Of a DNA stretch of 64,000 nt, positions 23,856-33,346 are shown piece by piece. Location: positions 62,001 to 126,000 of the forward strand of contig NZ_QGGU01000004.1 in NCBI RefSeq assembly GCF_003148745.1, in the 5' to 3' direction. The position numbers were made by a program, and so were the translations under genes. The stretch is from Pleionea mediterranea. Its GTDB lineage: Bacteria > Pseudomonadota > Gammaproteobacteria > Enterobacterales > Kangiellaceae. The first letter of the stretch is position 1. Each line of letters starts with the position of its first letter. The notes beneath the pieces were generated by a model. It saw only the letters and a program-made list of their open reading frames with translations. It had not been told where the DNA came from and ran no database searches.

Positions 23856-24113
23856 TTAAATATCTTCTCCATGCTGAACACTAAAGTTTTTTATCCTTGA
23901 TGGTTGATCCAAAATATCAACTTTCTTAATAGTAGTCAGATCAACACTTTCAGATCCATCGTCTTTTTTAACAACTAAATATTCAGCTTTTTTATTACCG
24001 GTAATGGTGTCCGCCGTGCCGGTTAGTTGTTTACCACTGACTAAAATTATACAAACCTTGCAGTGGTAAACACAAATGGCTTCAAAACGGTCGTGTATGT
24101 CACATGCAATCAT
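23856..24113 (-). CDS. rof: Rho-binding antiterminator (Rof)
   Basis: Rof (YaeO) binds the Rho hexamer and blocks RNA loading. The protein matches E. coli Rof through Ile-Ala-Cys-Asp-Ile-His-Asp-Arg-Phe-Glu-Ala, a Cys-Val-Tyr-His strand, Gly-Lys-Gln-Leu-Thr-Gly-Thr-Ala, and Glu-Tyr-Leu-Val-Val, an Sm-like beta barrel. ATG 24113 is preferred over the TTG four codons up, which would abut the AAAGG site. It is about 85 residues, the usual size. It lies 40 bases after the DUF2235 gene on the same strand. Confidence 0.75.
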   Translation of the reverse strand: MIACDIHDRFEAICVYHCKVCIILVSGKQLTGTADTITGNKKAEYLVVKKDDGSESVDLTTIKKVDILDQPSRIKNFSVQHGEDI

Positions 24114-24152
24114 GAGTGCTGCCAACCTTTAAAAAACTAGCCAACTAAAAAA

Positions 24153-25295
24153 TTATTCAACCACAGTAAACTTTCGTTTCAGCGACTTAATATTGGGTGG
24201 ATTATACACCACGCGATTGAGTCGAGTGATATCGTCTTTAAACCAGCGCTTTTTAATGCTTAGGCTAAAGGTGTCGCTGTTTTTGTGATGGTCAATAACT
24301 GATTTATGGATCAAAGGCGGCAGTTGATGATTCGGCTCATTGTCTTTTTGCACATGGATGGATCGAATGCTTTTTTTCCAGCCAAGGCCATGAAAGTGAA
24401 ACACCACTTTTTGTGTTGAGGTATCGGTGTATATCGCCCGCCGATCACTTTGAAAGTTAATATGGGGAATATTCTTATCGGTGCAATAAAGATCGATTTG
24501 CTTCATCATATAATTAAGCGTCAGCCTGCCAAGAAAATCCTCTTTGTAACCTCCGCCAACATCGGAGTGAACGCCAGAAAACCAAACTTCGTGAATGCGT
24601 TCACTGTCGTGATTCATCAAAACCGGCTTAAAGGGATCGCGCGTTTCATCAACCGCCACACAATGAACCGCTTTGTCCACATTGGGCGACACAAACTGAT
24701 CCTGAAATAAATTGTATTTACCAAAAGGAATGCCGAGTAGTTTTACCGGTATGCCAAACGCATACACGGTATCCCAAACACCCAAAAAGATATTTTTGAC
24801 CGGGTGTTGCTCGCCCTCACTGGCGTAGCGACGAAAACGCTGCTCGATATTGCGGGTGCTGCGATTCATATGGGATTTGGTTTCAATGGTAATAGCATCC
24901 GGAATGCCTTTTTTGTGCAAATCGGAAGCGAGCATTCGCGCCGTTGCGGCGCCGCGACTGAAACCTAAAATAAACAGGCGATCGCCGGGCTGGTATTCTT
25001 TGCACACAGTGGCGTAGGCATGCTCGCGAATGTTTCTTTCGCCTGACCCAAAAGCACCCTGGGTTAATCGCCCCAGCACACCATTGTCTTCGTCGTTCCC
25101 CACACCCCTAAAATATCGGCTGATTTGATGCTCACTGTCGGGTTGCAGAATGCGATAAAATTTTACGATGTTGGTGACAATATCATTGCCGTCTTTACCA
25201 GACTCATCGTTCCAGGTGCCGTCCATTAAAACAATTACGTTACGATGTTTGGCTGGTGCCGCATGATTAATGACGTAGCGTTTTTTAAATTCCAT
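24153..25295 (-). CDS. DUF2235 / Tle1-like alpha-beta hydrolase
   Basis: The 380-residue protein has Val-Leu-Met-Asp-Gly-Thr-Trp-Asn-Asp near residue 22-30, the hallmark of DUF2235, and the nucleophile elbow Gly-Phe-Ser-Arg-Gly-Ala-Ala-Thr-Ala-Arg near 113-122. Later Gly-Val-His-Ser-Asp-Val-Gly-Gly-Gly-Tyr supplies the Asp/His region. Some DUF2235 proteins are type VI secretion phospholipase effectors (Tle1), but no T6SS gene or immunity gene is nearby and no signal is seen. A housekeeping hydrolase is equally possible. Confidence 0.85.
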   Translation of the reverse strand: MEFKKRYVINHAAPAKHRNVIVLMDGTWNDESGKDGNDIVTNIVKFYRILQPDSEHQISRYFRGVGNDEDNGVLGRLTQGAFGSGERNIREHAYATVCKEYQPGDRLFILGFSRGAATARMLASDLHKKGIPDAITIETKSHMNRSTRNIEQRFRRYASEGEQHPVKNIFLGVWDTVYAFGIPVKLLGIPFGKYNLFQDQFVSPNVDKAVHCVAVDETRDPFKPVLMNHDSERIHEVWFSGVHSDVGGGYKEDFLGRLTLNYMMKQIDLYCTDKNIPHINFQSDRRAIYTDTSTQKVVFHFHGLGWKKSIRSIHVQKDNEPNHQLPPLIHKSVIDHHKNSDTFSLSIKKRWFKDDITRLNRVVYNPPNIKSLKRKFTVVE

Positions 25296-25358
25296 AATGC
25301 CTCCTTTTGCTTTCGCAATGCGTTATGTTTATTCAATAGGTATTAATAGGTTACTTTT

Positions 25359-25386
25359 CAGCCGCTGCTCAAAAAAGCAGCAGCTG
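25359..25386. repeat. Hairpin between engB and the DUF2235 gene
   Basis: CAGCCGCTGCT and AGCAGCAGCTG pair around a CAAAAA loop. Neither side has a convincing T-run after the stem, so it is at best a weak terminator for engB. Confidence 0.3.
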
Positions 25387-25419
25387 TGTTTATTATGCGC
25401 TTATTTTAAACAAATTGCG

Positions 25420-26058
25420 TTACTGATATTCAAACCAACTCAATAAGCGATGCATCAGCGTATCCATGCCGGTGCGTTTTAGTGCCGAGAAGTTTTGTGC
25501 CGTAAAGTCTGGGTGCATTTCTTTTAGCTGCTTTTTGACCTTTAACAGCGTATTTTTGGCGGCACCCTGTTTCAGTTTGTCGGCTTTGTTAAGCAGAACA
25601 TGAGTCGGCAAACCCACATCGGCGGCCCATTGGATCATCTGTTGATCGACATCTTTTAGCGGATGGCGAATATCCATAAGGACAATAAGGCCCTTTAAGC
25701 ATTCGCGATGTTGCAGGTACTGGCTTAAGGTTGCCTGCCAGCGCTCTTTGATTTCGAGCGAGACTTTGGCAAAACCGTAACCGGGTAAATCGATTAAGCG
25801 GCGCTGATCGTCCAGCGTGAATAAATTGATCAGCTGTGTCCGGCCCGGGGTTTTACTGGTACGGGCAAGAGATTTCTGGTCGCAGATCACATTTAAAGCG
25901 CTCGACTTACCGGCGTTTGATCGACCGGCAAAAGCAACCTCTATTCCCACATCGGCGGGCAGTTGAACCAGCTCGGCAGCACCCTTTAAATAAGTTGCCT
26001 GGCGGAATGGATTATGACGAGCTAGTTGCTCATTGGTTTGGTTTTTCGACTCCGACAC
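25420..26058 (-). CDS. engB: Ribosome biogenesis GTPase EngB/YsxC
   Basis: EngB (YihA/YsxC) is an essential GTPase in 50S assembly. The 212-residue protein has G1 Gly-Arg-Ser-Asn-Ala-Gly-Lys-Ser-Ser, the Thr-Pro-Gly-Arg-Thr-Gln G2 region, Asp-Leu-Pro-Gly-Tyr-Gly G3, Asn-Lys-Ala-Asp-Lys G4 and Ser-Ala-Leu-Lys G5. Start is GTG with GGAG upstream. Divergent from the cytochrome c4 gene, an arrangement common in gammaproteobacteria. Confidence 0.95.
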   Translation of the reverse strand: MSESKNQTNEQLARHNPFRQATYLKGAAELVQLPADVGIEVAFAGRSNAGKSSALNVICDQKSLARTSKTPGRTQLINLFTLDDQRRLIDLPGYGFAKVSLEIKERWQATLSQYLQHRECLKGLIVLMDIRHPLKDVDQQMIQWAADVGLPTHVLLNKADKLKQGAAKNTLLKVKKQLKEMHPDFTAQNFSALKRTGMDTLMHRLLSWFEYQ

Positions 26059-26267
26059 CTGAAAACTCCTGTGAGTGGGTAAAAAATGTAAGCTTTCATG
26101 ATTTCCAATTCGCTTACATATGGCTTTTTTCGGGGAGTTTCCCTATAATTCAGCCACTTTCATCAATTTGGCGCAAGTGTATCACGGCGCATAAGCACGA
26201 TAGTACTTTCTTAATCCCTTGAGCTGAAAGTACATTATGAGCAATTCCGCTGGATAAAGGATAAACA

Positions 26268-26870
26268 ATGAAAAAATTTGCAGTATTATTCGCTATTTTG
26301 GGGTTAGCCTCCACCGCTACAGCAGAGGGCGATGCCGTTAAAGGGCAGCAAGCCGCCACCGCTTGTGCCGCTTGTCATGGTGCCGATGGCAACACACCGC
26401 TGGCTCCTAACTACCCTAAATTATCTGGTCAGCGTGCCAACTACGCTGAAAAACAACTGCACGATTTTAAATCGGGCGAGCGCGACAATGCCGTTATGGC
26501 GGGTCAGGTGGCCAATTTAAGTGATGAAGATATGGCCAATATTGCGGCTTTCTACGCCAGCCTTGAGCCACAGTTTGCCGCAGTTCCGGCAAAATACATC
26601 GAACAAGGCGAGCGTTTATACCGCGCGGGCGACAAAGCCACTGGCATTCCTGCTTGCGCAGCCTGTCATGGTCCTAAAGGACGTGGTCTTGATTCGGCAG
26701 CTTTTGCTGCACTGGGCGGCCAAAGCCCTCAGTACACCATTGAGCAACTTAAAGCGTTCCGCGATGGCACACGTGCCAATGATGCCAACCGCATGATGCG
26801 CGATATCGCCGCAAAATTGTCGGATGAGCAAATGGAAGCACTGGCTTACTATATGGTTGGTCTGCATTAA
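26268..26870 (+). CDS. Cytochrome c4, dihaem
   Basis: A 19-residue signal peptide is followed by two c-type haem domains, each with Cys-Ala-Ala-Cys-His (near residues 36-40 and 129-133) and distal Met ligands. The 200-residue length fits cytochrome c4, a periplasmic electron carrier to terminal oxidases. An AAAGGA site precedes the ATG. The next genes (DsbA-like, EEP) follow on the same strand, the typical neighbourhood. Confidence 0.93.
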   Translation: MKKFAVLFAILGLASTATAEGDAVKGQQAATACAACHGADGNTPLAPNYPKLSGQRANYAEKQLHDFKSGERDNAVMAGQVANLSDEDMANIAAFYASLEPQFAAVPAKYIEQGERLYRAGDKATGIPACAACHGPKGRGLDSAAFAALGGQSPQYTIEQLKAFRDGTRANDANRMMRDIAAKLSDEQMEALAYYMVGLH

Positions 26871-26898
26871 TCGATCAGTCTATTGCCAAGTTAGTTTG

Positions 26899-26927
26899 AA
26901 AGGCGGCCTCAGGGTCGCCTTTTTTGT
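26899..26927 (+). terminator. Terminator after cytochrome c4
   Basis: An AAGGCG..CGCCTT stem with one internal mismatch and a CTCAGG-type loop is followed by six T. Confidence 0.75.
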
Positions 26928-27263
26928 GGCCGTGTGTATTTGCTGGAAGAATTTTTTCGACAATCAATAACCGGTTTATCCAATACCCGATTCAAAACAT
27001 GGCAACTTATACCACTCCCTGATACCTCAACCACAGACTTTCTTCGCCGGATCGCCTAAACTGTGTGATGACATGGAATGATGTCTGGTTTGGCTTGTCC
27101 ATTGATAGGGCATGCTTCTCGGGCTTATTGTTCAGATCTGTTTCTCGGACGCTCGAGCCTGTTGATAGAATCTGATGTTCAAGATTCAGCGCAGTGATAA
27201 TGGATCTGCAGTAGTGACTGAACCAATTATTAATAAACTGAAAAAGACGTTAACGGATGCATA
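26928..27263. other. Intergenic region, nothing recognised
   Basis: Some 335 bases before the DsbA-like gene. No frame, hairpin or known motif stands out; the promoter for the next gene is presumably near 27200. Confidence 0.4.
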
Positions 27264-27965
27264 ATGAATAGAAAAACCTTCATCGTATGGTTGATGGGGA
27301 TGTCTCTCGGTGTTTCTGGCCTGCTGAAGGCCAGTGAACCGGCAACAGACGTTAGCCAACGATTTGTCGAATCGACAGACTATAGCTTACTGGCTGAACC
27401 GCAAAGCGACTTGCCAGAATTGATACTGGTGTTCTGGTATCAGTCGGCCTCATCTGCCGAGGTTTATCAGGCGTTGATTGAGCAGGGCTTAAATGTCACC
27501 TTGTGGCCAGCGATTTATCGTGAAGCCTGGCGACCAGCAGCCAAGCTTGCGCTGATGGCGGAGCAGTTGGAATTTACGCCGTCACAGCAACAACAATTGT
27601 TTCAGCGAGTTATGGCAATGAGCAAAGACAATCAGTCGCTTGCAGTGCAGGATCATAAGGCGTTTGTTCGATTGTTGAGTCAGACGTCGTCCGGCACGGA
27701 TGATACGGCAACCGAGGCTGAGTTAACCAGCGCCAACGAGTCCGACTCTACTATCGAGTTAGACAGCGACGCCATCGAAACAGCCGTGTATGACAGTGAG
27801 TTACCAAAACGGTTAAAGACATTACAAAACCGGCTAAAACAACTACCTATTTCCTCTGTGCCGACTATTATTTTTAAAGGGCGCTATATTATCGATGCCA
27901 ATCAGGCGAAAACAAGCCAGCGGTTGCTGCAAATCATTCAATTTCTGGATCAGACAACACCATAA
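27264..27965 (+). CDS. DsbA-like protein lacking the CXXC active site
   Basis: After a signal peptide of about 23 residues comes a thioredoxin-fold strand ending Val-Phe-Trp-Tyr, where DsbA has Phe-x-Cys-Pro-His-Cys. Here the sequence is Gln-Ser-Ala-Ser-Ser-Ala-Glu with no cysteine at all. The cis-Pro region is kept as Ser-Val-Pro-Thr-Ile-Ile-Phe-Lys-Gly-Arg-Tyr. An acidic insertion of about 40 residues lies near 145-185. Position after cytochrome c4 matches where dsbA sits in relatives. It cannot be a thiol oxidase and may be a chaperone or a dying gene. The EEP gene follows after 3 bases. Confidence 0.65.
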   Translation: MNRKTFIVWLMGMSLGVSGLLKASEPATDVSQRFVESTDYSLLAEPQSDLPELILVFWYQSASSAEVYQALIEQGLNVTLWPAIYREAWRPAAKLALMAEQLEFTPSQQQQLFQRVMAMSKDNQSLAVQDHKAFVRLLSQTSSGTDDTATEAELTSANESDSTIELDSDAIETAVYDSELPKRLKTLQNRLKQLPISSVPTIIFKGRYIIDANQAKTSQRLLQIIQFLDQTTP

Positions 27966-27968
27966 ACC

Positions 27969-28814
27969 ATGCTAAAACAACCGGCCACAACGCAGCTAAC
28001 GGATAACGACGAAAACTTACGTTTAAAGGTACTCAGCTTTAATATTCAGGTGGGGATCGATACCGCGCGTTATTCGGATTATTTGCGAAAAAGCTGGCGT
28101 CATGTGTTGCCTCATTCGGGGCGACATCTTAATTTGACCCGTATTGCCAAGCTCATCAAAGACTATGATGTGGTGGCCTTGCAAGAGGTGGACGCTGGCA
28201 GCTTGCGCAGTAATTTTATCAATCAGGTGGAGTTTTTAGCCAAACGCGCAGACTTTGGGCACTGGCATGTGCAGAAGAATCGCAATCTGGCGAATATCGC
28301 AGCTCACGCCAATGGCTTACTGTCGAAAATGCCGGCTGAAATGGTGGTGGATCATACCTTGCCGGGGCTTATCCCCGGGCGTGGCGCATTGCAGGTGAAT
28401 TTTGGTGGCGGCGAAGACTCGCTGGTGGTGATGGTGGTGCATTTATCCTTGAGTAAAAAAGCACAAATGAAACAATTGCGCTATATTGCAGACAGTCTTT
28501 CTGATCATCAAAACTTTGTCATTATGGGCGATATGAATTGCGAACCCCACTGGCTGGTGGAACAACTCGATAAACAGGGACTGGCAACCCACATGGTCAA
28601 TGAGTATCAGCCAACTTATCCTAGCTGGAATCCCAAGCGATCACTGGATCAGATTTTGGTCAGTAATAGCTTGCAGGTGGAACAGGTAGACGTGTTGCCC
28701 ACGGTGATATCCGATCATCTGCCCATTGCCATGGAAATTACCTTACCGGCCTCGCTGGCAAAGCGTATTCGTTCACGCCATTGCCCACAAAACTTAACCA
28801 CTTACTCACTGTAA
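27969..28814 (+). CDS. Endonuclease/exonuclease/phosphatase family protein
   Basis: The 281-residue protein carries the EEP fold motifs: Ser-Phe-Asn-Ile-Gln, Ala-Leu-Gln-Glu-Val-Asp, Val-Val-His-Leu-Ser-Leu, Met-Gly-Asp-Met-Asn-Cys-Glu, Leu-Asp-Gln-Ile-Leu-Val and Ser-Asp-His-Leu-Pro. All catalytic positions are present, so hydrolysis of a phosphodiester or phosphomonoester is likely; the substrate is unknown. It overlaps neither neighbour but ends 5 bases before the GGDEF gene, suggesting an operon. Confidence 0.88.
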   Translation: MLKQPATTQLTDNDENLRLKVLSFNIQVGIDTARYSDYLRKSWRHVLPHSGRHLNLTRIAKLIKDYDVVALQEVDAGSLRSNFINQVEFLAKRADFGHWHVQKNRNLANIAAHANGLLSKMPAEMVVDHTLPGLIPGRGALQVNFGGGEDSLVVMVVHLSLSKKAQMKQLRYIADSLSDHQNFVIMGDMNCEPHWLVEQLDKQGLATHMVNEYQPTYPSWNPKRSLDQILVSNSLQVEQVDVLPTVISDHLPIAMEITLPASLAKRIRSRHCPQNLTTYSL

Positions 28815-28819
28815 CGCTT

Positions 28820-30418
28820 ATGTCTAACGATCAATCTACGACAGCATTATCCGAAGAAACAGAACAACTCAGACGATTTTTAAATCACGTCAGCTACAGT
28901 GGTATGGGCGTCGATCGTCAGCTTGATGAGCATCTTAAGCATTTACGTCAGTCGTTAAAAAAGCAGGCAAGCGTCGATGATCTAAAATACGACGTGGACA
29001 GCATTACCAATTATTTACGCGAGCTCGAAGAATCGGTTGAAATGAGTCAGCATGATTCGGTATCCGATTCGCTGTCGGCACTGTCTTTACTGGTGGATGA
29101 ATTATTAAAGCAGAACGTCGATAAAAAACTGAACAAGCGACTGAAAAAAATACGCGCTCGGTCAAATGCTTCGGTTGATGAAGTGGTTGCCGAACTGAAA
29201 CAGGTGATTACTGAGCTGGCGGAAAAAGACAGTTCTTCAACAAGTAGCTGGAACCCTTTCAGTCGTAATAAAAAGAAAAACGATGAGAGTGCTGATTCAA
29301 AGCAGAGCCGAGAGACAAAACAGGAAAGCGATGATAAGTCTAAGGCCTGGTCGAATCAAATACCGGACAGTATTTTAGACGCGTTGAATAATTTTGTTGA
29401 GCAGCTGGGCAATATTGATATTTATCGTAAAGCGACACAGTCGATAAAACAGCAGTTAAAATCATTGCAACGCTATGAGCAGCTAACGCCCCTGATTGAA
29501 CAAATTGCCTCGGTGTTACTGGAAGCGGCAAATCAGGAACATGCGCAATTTGAAAGTTTTTTACAGCAACTGAATAAACGGTTACTCAATGTTGCTTCTT
29601 ACCTTAATAAAGCCTCTCTTGGAAACGATGGATTATTAGCCGATACCAAGCAGCTTAACGATGAGCTGGCAAAAACCATTATCGATATCAAACAGGAAGT
29701 GAATGAGGCACCGGGTCTTGGCAATCTTAAGCAAAAGCTATTATTAAGTTTTGAGCATATTTTTGACAGTGTCGGACGGTTTCGTGATTCACAAAATAAT
29801 CGTGTAAAAACTTCCATGAGCGAACTAGCGATTATTAAAGAACAACTTCAGGCAACGGAAGATGAAGCCAGCCGCCTGAAGAATAATTTAAAAGAGCAAC
29901 GCTTTAGAGCCTACAACGATCCTTTAACACAGCTACCCAATCGTTATGCCTATAATGAACGTTTAACGCAGGAGTACACTCGCTGGCGTCGATACCGCAG
30001 TCCACTGTCGTTAGCCGTAGCCGATATCGATTACTTTAAAAAAGTAAATGATCAATACGGGCATTCGGCAGGTGATCGCGTGCTTAAACATGTTGCCGAA
30101 GTGTTAGAGCATGGTATTCGCGAGTCCGATTTTATCGCCCGTTACGGCGGAGAAGAATTTATAGTTTTAATGCCGGAGACACAGCTGGCCGATGCAACCA
30201 AAGCCATCAATAAACTTCGGTTATTAATCAAGAATGAAAAAGTTCATCTGGATAATGGTGACAAACTCGATGTAACCCTGTCGTTTGGTGTCGCAGAATT
30301 TGAAGGAACCGATACGGCAACGGATGTGTTTAATAAAGCTGATAAGGCGCTGTATCGGGCAAAACAGAAAGGACGCAACCAGGTGTGCTGTGAACGCTCC
30401 AGTGGCCCGCAAGACTAA
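28820..30418 (+). CDS. Diguanylate cyclase (GGDEF)
   Basis: Makes cyclic di-GMP. ATG 28820 follows the EEP stop by 5 bases; the frame extends further up inside that gene. The first ~370 residues are helical, Gln/Leu-rich and coiled-coil-like, with a Ser/Lys-rich linker near 145-175 and no membrane segment. The C-terminal domain has Asp-Pro-Leu-Thr-Gln-Leu-Pro-Asn-Arg and the signature Arg-Tyr-Gly-Gly-Glu-Glu-Phe, an active-type GGEEF. I see no obvious RxxD inhibitory site. Confidence 0.92.
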   Translation: MSNDQSTTALSEETEQLRRFLNHVSYSGMGVDRQLDEHLKHLRQSLKKQASVDDLKYDVDSITNYLRELEESVEMSQHDSVSDSLSALSLLVDELLKQNVDKKLNKRLKKIRARSNASVDEVVAELKQVITELAEKDSSSTSSWNPFSRNKKKNDESADSKQSRETKQESDDKSKAWSNQIPDSILDALNNFVEQLGNIDIYRKATQSIKQQLKSLQRYEQLTPLIEQIASVLLEAANQEHAQFESFLQQLNKRLLNVASYLNKASLGNDGLLADTKQLNDELAKTIIDIKQEVNEAPGLGNLKQKLLLSFEHIFDSVGRFRDSQNNRVKTSMSELAIIKEQLQATEDEASRLKNNLKEQRFRAYNDPLTQLPNRYAYNERLTQEYTRWRRYRSPLSLAVADIDYFKKVNDQYGHSAGDRVLKHVAEVLEHGIRESDFIARYGGEEFIVLMPETQLADATKAINKLRLLIKNEKVHLDNGDKLDVTLSFGVAEFEGTDTATDVFNKADKALYRAKQKGRNQVCCERSSGPQD

Positions 30419-30434
30419 AGCGTTGAAACATGTT

Positions 30435-31142
30435 TTAGTGAGGCAGTTTACCGGCGGATTTTAATGCTTTGAGTGTGTAAGAGCGGAACTCTCGACGATA
30501 TAACACGGCCACTACCCAACTGGACGCAATCATAAACAGCACCGGGTGGATAAACCAGCTTAAGATCGCCATCGCAAACGAGTAAGCTCTTAGCCCGTGC
30601 GCGAAGGAATCATTGGCACGGGTTAATATTTGATTGGCGTTCACCACAAACAATTCCTGTACATCTTGCGGAGCATCCGGCTCCGGCGCCGCGCCTAACA
30701 TCACAATGGCAAAATTATATTGCCGGACACTCCATGAAAATCGAAAGAATGCATAGACAAAGGCAAACACCAGTACCAGCAATTTAAACTCGAAGCTGGC
30801 ACGGGTGTTTTCGGCAATAAAAGGTAAGCTGTTGGTCAGATCGATTACTTGATCGGTTGCGCCCAGAACCGTTAATAAACCCGCAAGAATGAACATGGTG
30901 GTGGAGGCAAAAAAGGTTACGTTTCGCTGTAGTATGCCAAGCGCAGTAACATCACCAATGCGTACTTCTCTGGCGAGTACCCGATGCATCCAGATGCCGC
31001 GCACATCACTTAATGAGGTGGCAATGGTGGGGACCTGTTTGGCCTGTCGATGAGAAAAAATTGCGTAGCCCAACCAGCACAAAGTAAACCAGCCAAGCGC
31101 TATCCAGTCAAAGGGCGTTAAAAATTCCAGCAGTGTTTTCAA
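30435..31142 (-). CDS. DUF599 membrane protein
   Basis: The 235-residue protein has about four to five hydrophobic segments (near 10-30, 78-95, 118-135, 195-228) and the DUF599 pattern Trp-Met-x-Arg-Val-Leu-Ala-Arg-Glu-Val-Arg-Ile-Gly-Asp, Asn-Val-Thr-Phe-Phe-Ala-Ser-Thr and Phe-Ala-His-Gly-Leu-Arg-Ala-Tyr. Inner membrane, function unknown. It is convergent with the GGDEF gene and divergent from yyaL. Confidence 0.85.
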   Translation of the reverse strand: MKTLLEFLTPFDWIALGWFTLCWLGYAIFSHRQAKQVPTIATSLSDVRGIWMHRVLAREVRIGDVTALGILQRNVTFFASTTMFILAGLLTVLGATDQVIDLTNSLPFIAENTRASFEFKLLVLVFAFVYAFFRFSWSVRQYNFAIVMLGAAPEPDAPQDVQELFVVNANQILTRANDSFAHGLRAYSFAMAILSWFIHPVLFMIASSWVVAVLYRREFRSYTLKALKSAGKLPH

Positions 31143-31208
31143 ATCGCAGTTTTATCCGTGTATAGTGATGGATTGATGACGTTAACAATGTACACAAATG
31201 AGGCAGGC

Positions 31209-33326
31209 GTGTCATTTTTTCAACAAAATAATCTAATTTCCAGTCACAGTCCTTATTTACGGCAACACGCCGAGCAACCTGTTCACTGGCAAAGCTGGAA
31301 CAGTGATACTGTTAATTTTGCCAGACAGCAAAACAAACCCATCTTGTTGTCGATTGGTTATTCTGCGTGTCACTGGTGTCATCGCATGGCGCGAGAATCA
31401 TTTAGCAATCCACAAATTGCAGAGTTTATTAACCATCATTTTGTCGCAATAAAACTGGATCGGGAAGAGCGTCCCGATCTGGATAAGTTATATCAGCAGA
31501 CGCATCAGGCATTGAATCAGGCGCCGGGCGGCTGGCCACTGAATGTGTTTTTAGAACCCAACAGTTTAATGCCGTTTTTTGCCGGAACTTACTTTCCTGA
31601 TGAAAAATCGCCTGACGAAAAAGCCACTGAAGAAAACGTCTCTAAAACTGATTTTTCCAAAACAGACACTTCCAAAATATCAGGATCGCAGCAAACCAGT
31701 TTTCAGCAAGTGCTGGTTTCTATTCAGGACATTTTTCAAAACAAAGCTGACGATGTTCAGCAAATGACAAATCAGGTGAAGCAGTATTTACTGAAATTAA
31801 ATCAAACACAACAAAGTCATTGCGAAGCAGAATTGGTGAACCGATTTTTACAACAATACCTCAAATACTGTGATAAACAGTGGGGCGGTTTACAAGGTGC
31901 GCCAAAATTTCCTCAAGCGACCATTTTAACGTTATTGCTTAATTCGGTTATTCATAAGCGTCCTGCGGAAAGTGAACAACTTTATCAGGCGATTATGTTG
32001 GCGTCGCAATCCATGTCAAAAGTCGGTTTGTTTGATCATCTGGCCGGCGGATTTTTTCGTTATTGCGTAGACGACTATTGGGGCGTGCCGCACTTTGAAA
32101 AAATGCTGTACGACAACGCATTGTTGATGAGTTTTTACGCCCAGCTGGCCCGGTTCAATAAAGAAGGATCGGTGGCTTATGTTTGTCGTCGTATCCATCA
32201 ATGGCTTAATGATGAAATGAAGCATGATTCAGGTGGCTACTGTGCCACGCTTGATGCGGATACCAAGGAACAAGAAGGCGCTTACTATTTATTTGATAAA
32301 CAGGAAGTGAAGTCATTATTAGCCGAACAAGAATGGCACATTGCCGAAGTGGCGTTTGGCTTGCATCAGGCGCCCAATCTAAATAACCAATGGCATTTGC
32401 ATCAGTGGTACAGCGATGAGTCTTTGGCTAAAAAATTAGACTTACCGTTAAAACAGATCCAGTGGCAAATAGAGCCGATAAAACAAAAACTACTGGCGCA
32501 TCGAAGTCAGCGCAGTAAACCATTGCGCGATGAAAAAATATTAACCGCCTGGAATGCCTTAACCGTTACGGCCATGTATCAAGCCGGGCAACTGTTAAAT
32601 GATGAAGCCATGATCGAACAGGCGTCAACTACGCTCGACTTTATCCATAACAATCTTTGGTTAAATCAGTCGTTAATGAGTTGTTATAAAGATGGCTTTG
32701 CTTACCAGTCAGGTTTTCTGGATGATTACGCTTATCTGGCGGATGCGATATTAGAGTCATTAAAATCACAGTGGAGCAGTGAGCGTTTTGATTGGCTCGA
32801 ACAGTTAATCGAAAAAATGGTAGATGAATTTTATGATACCGAGCGTAATGCGTTTCGTTTTTCAAATGAAAACGATTGCCCGGTTGATATGGTGTCCTTT
32901 GCCGACGATGCACTACCGAATGGTAATGCCATTGCAGTAAAAGTATTGCAGGCGTTTGGTCAGTTAACCGAAAATACCGACTACAGCCATATGGCCAACA
33001 GTATTTTGCAGTCGGCTGCAGACGCTATGCACCAAACACCGCTGGGTCATGCGTCCATGTTATCTGCGTTATTAATGAGGGACCATCGCCAACATATTGT
33101 AATTCGTGGTCATCATACGGATGCTATTCAGTGGCAGCAAAGAGCGCATGAACACCCTGGCATGCACGCAGTCTATTTTATTCCCAACGATGCATCGCTG
33201 CCTGATGCAATGGCGCAAAAATACCCAGAAAAACAAAGCTGTTACGCGGTTATGTCCAGTGATGGCAAAAGCAATATTATTATTGATGATTTGGAACAGT
33301 TACTGCCAAAACTTAAGCAGCACTAA
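31209..33326 (+). CDS. YyaL/DUF255 thioredoxin-domain protein
   Basis: The family (SPATA20/YyaL) combines a thioredoxin-like N-terminus with an (alpha/alpha)6 barrel resembling N-acylglucosamine 2-epimerase. Here Tyr-Leu-Arg-Gln-His-Ala-Glu-Gln-Pro-Val-His-Trp opens the protein and Tyr-Ser-Ala-Cys-His-Trp-Cys-His is the redox site; Gly-Gly-Trp-Pro-Leu-Asn-Val-Phe and Gly-Leu-Phe-Asp-His-Leu-Ala-Gly-Gly-Phe-Phe-Arg-Tyr follow. I prefer GTG 31209 because GAGG lies five bases upstream; the frame reaches up to 31158. A Lys/Thr/Ser-rich insert at about 130-155 is unusual. Confidence 0.9.
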   Translation: MSFFQQNNLISSHSPYLRQHAEQPVHWQSWNSDTVNFARQQNKPILLSIGYSACHWCHRMARESFSNPQIAEFINHHFVAIKLDREERPDLDKLYQQTHQALNQAPGGWPLNVFLEPNSLMPFFAGTYFPDEKSPDEKATEENVSKTDFSKTDTSKISGSQQTSFQQVLVSIQDIFQNKADDVQQMTNQVKQYLLKLNQTQQSHCEAELVNRFLQQYLKYCDKQWGGLQGAPKFPQATILTLLLNSVIHKRPAESEQLYQAIMLASQSMSKVGLFDHLAGGFFRYCVDDYWGVPHFEKMLYDNALLMSFYAQLARFNKEGSVAYVCRRIHQWLNDEMKHDSGGYCATLDADTKEQEGAYYLFDKQEVKSLLAEQEWHIAEVAFGLHQAPNLNNQWHLHQWYSDESLAKKLDLPLKQIQWQIEPIKQKLLAHRSQRSKPLRDEKILTAWNALTVTAMYQAGQLLNDEAMIEQASTTLDFIHNNLWLNQSLMSCYKDGFAYQSGFLDDYAYLADAILESLKSQWSSERFDWLEQLIEKMVDEFYDTERNAFRFSNENDCPVDMVSFADDALPNGNAIAVKVLQAFGQLTENTDYSHMANSILQSAADAMHQTPLGHASMLSALLMRDHRQHIVIRGHHTDAIQWQQRAHEHPGMHAVYFIPNDASLPDAMAQKYPEKQSCYAVMSSDGKSNIIIDDLEQLLPKLKQH

Positions 33327-33346
33327 TCTGACATTGAAATAATTAA

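Noticed and set aside
24153-25295. Type VI secretion effector Tle1
   Set aside because: The fold is shared by many DUF2235 proteins; no T6SS, VgrG or immunity gene is nearby.
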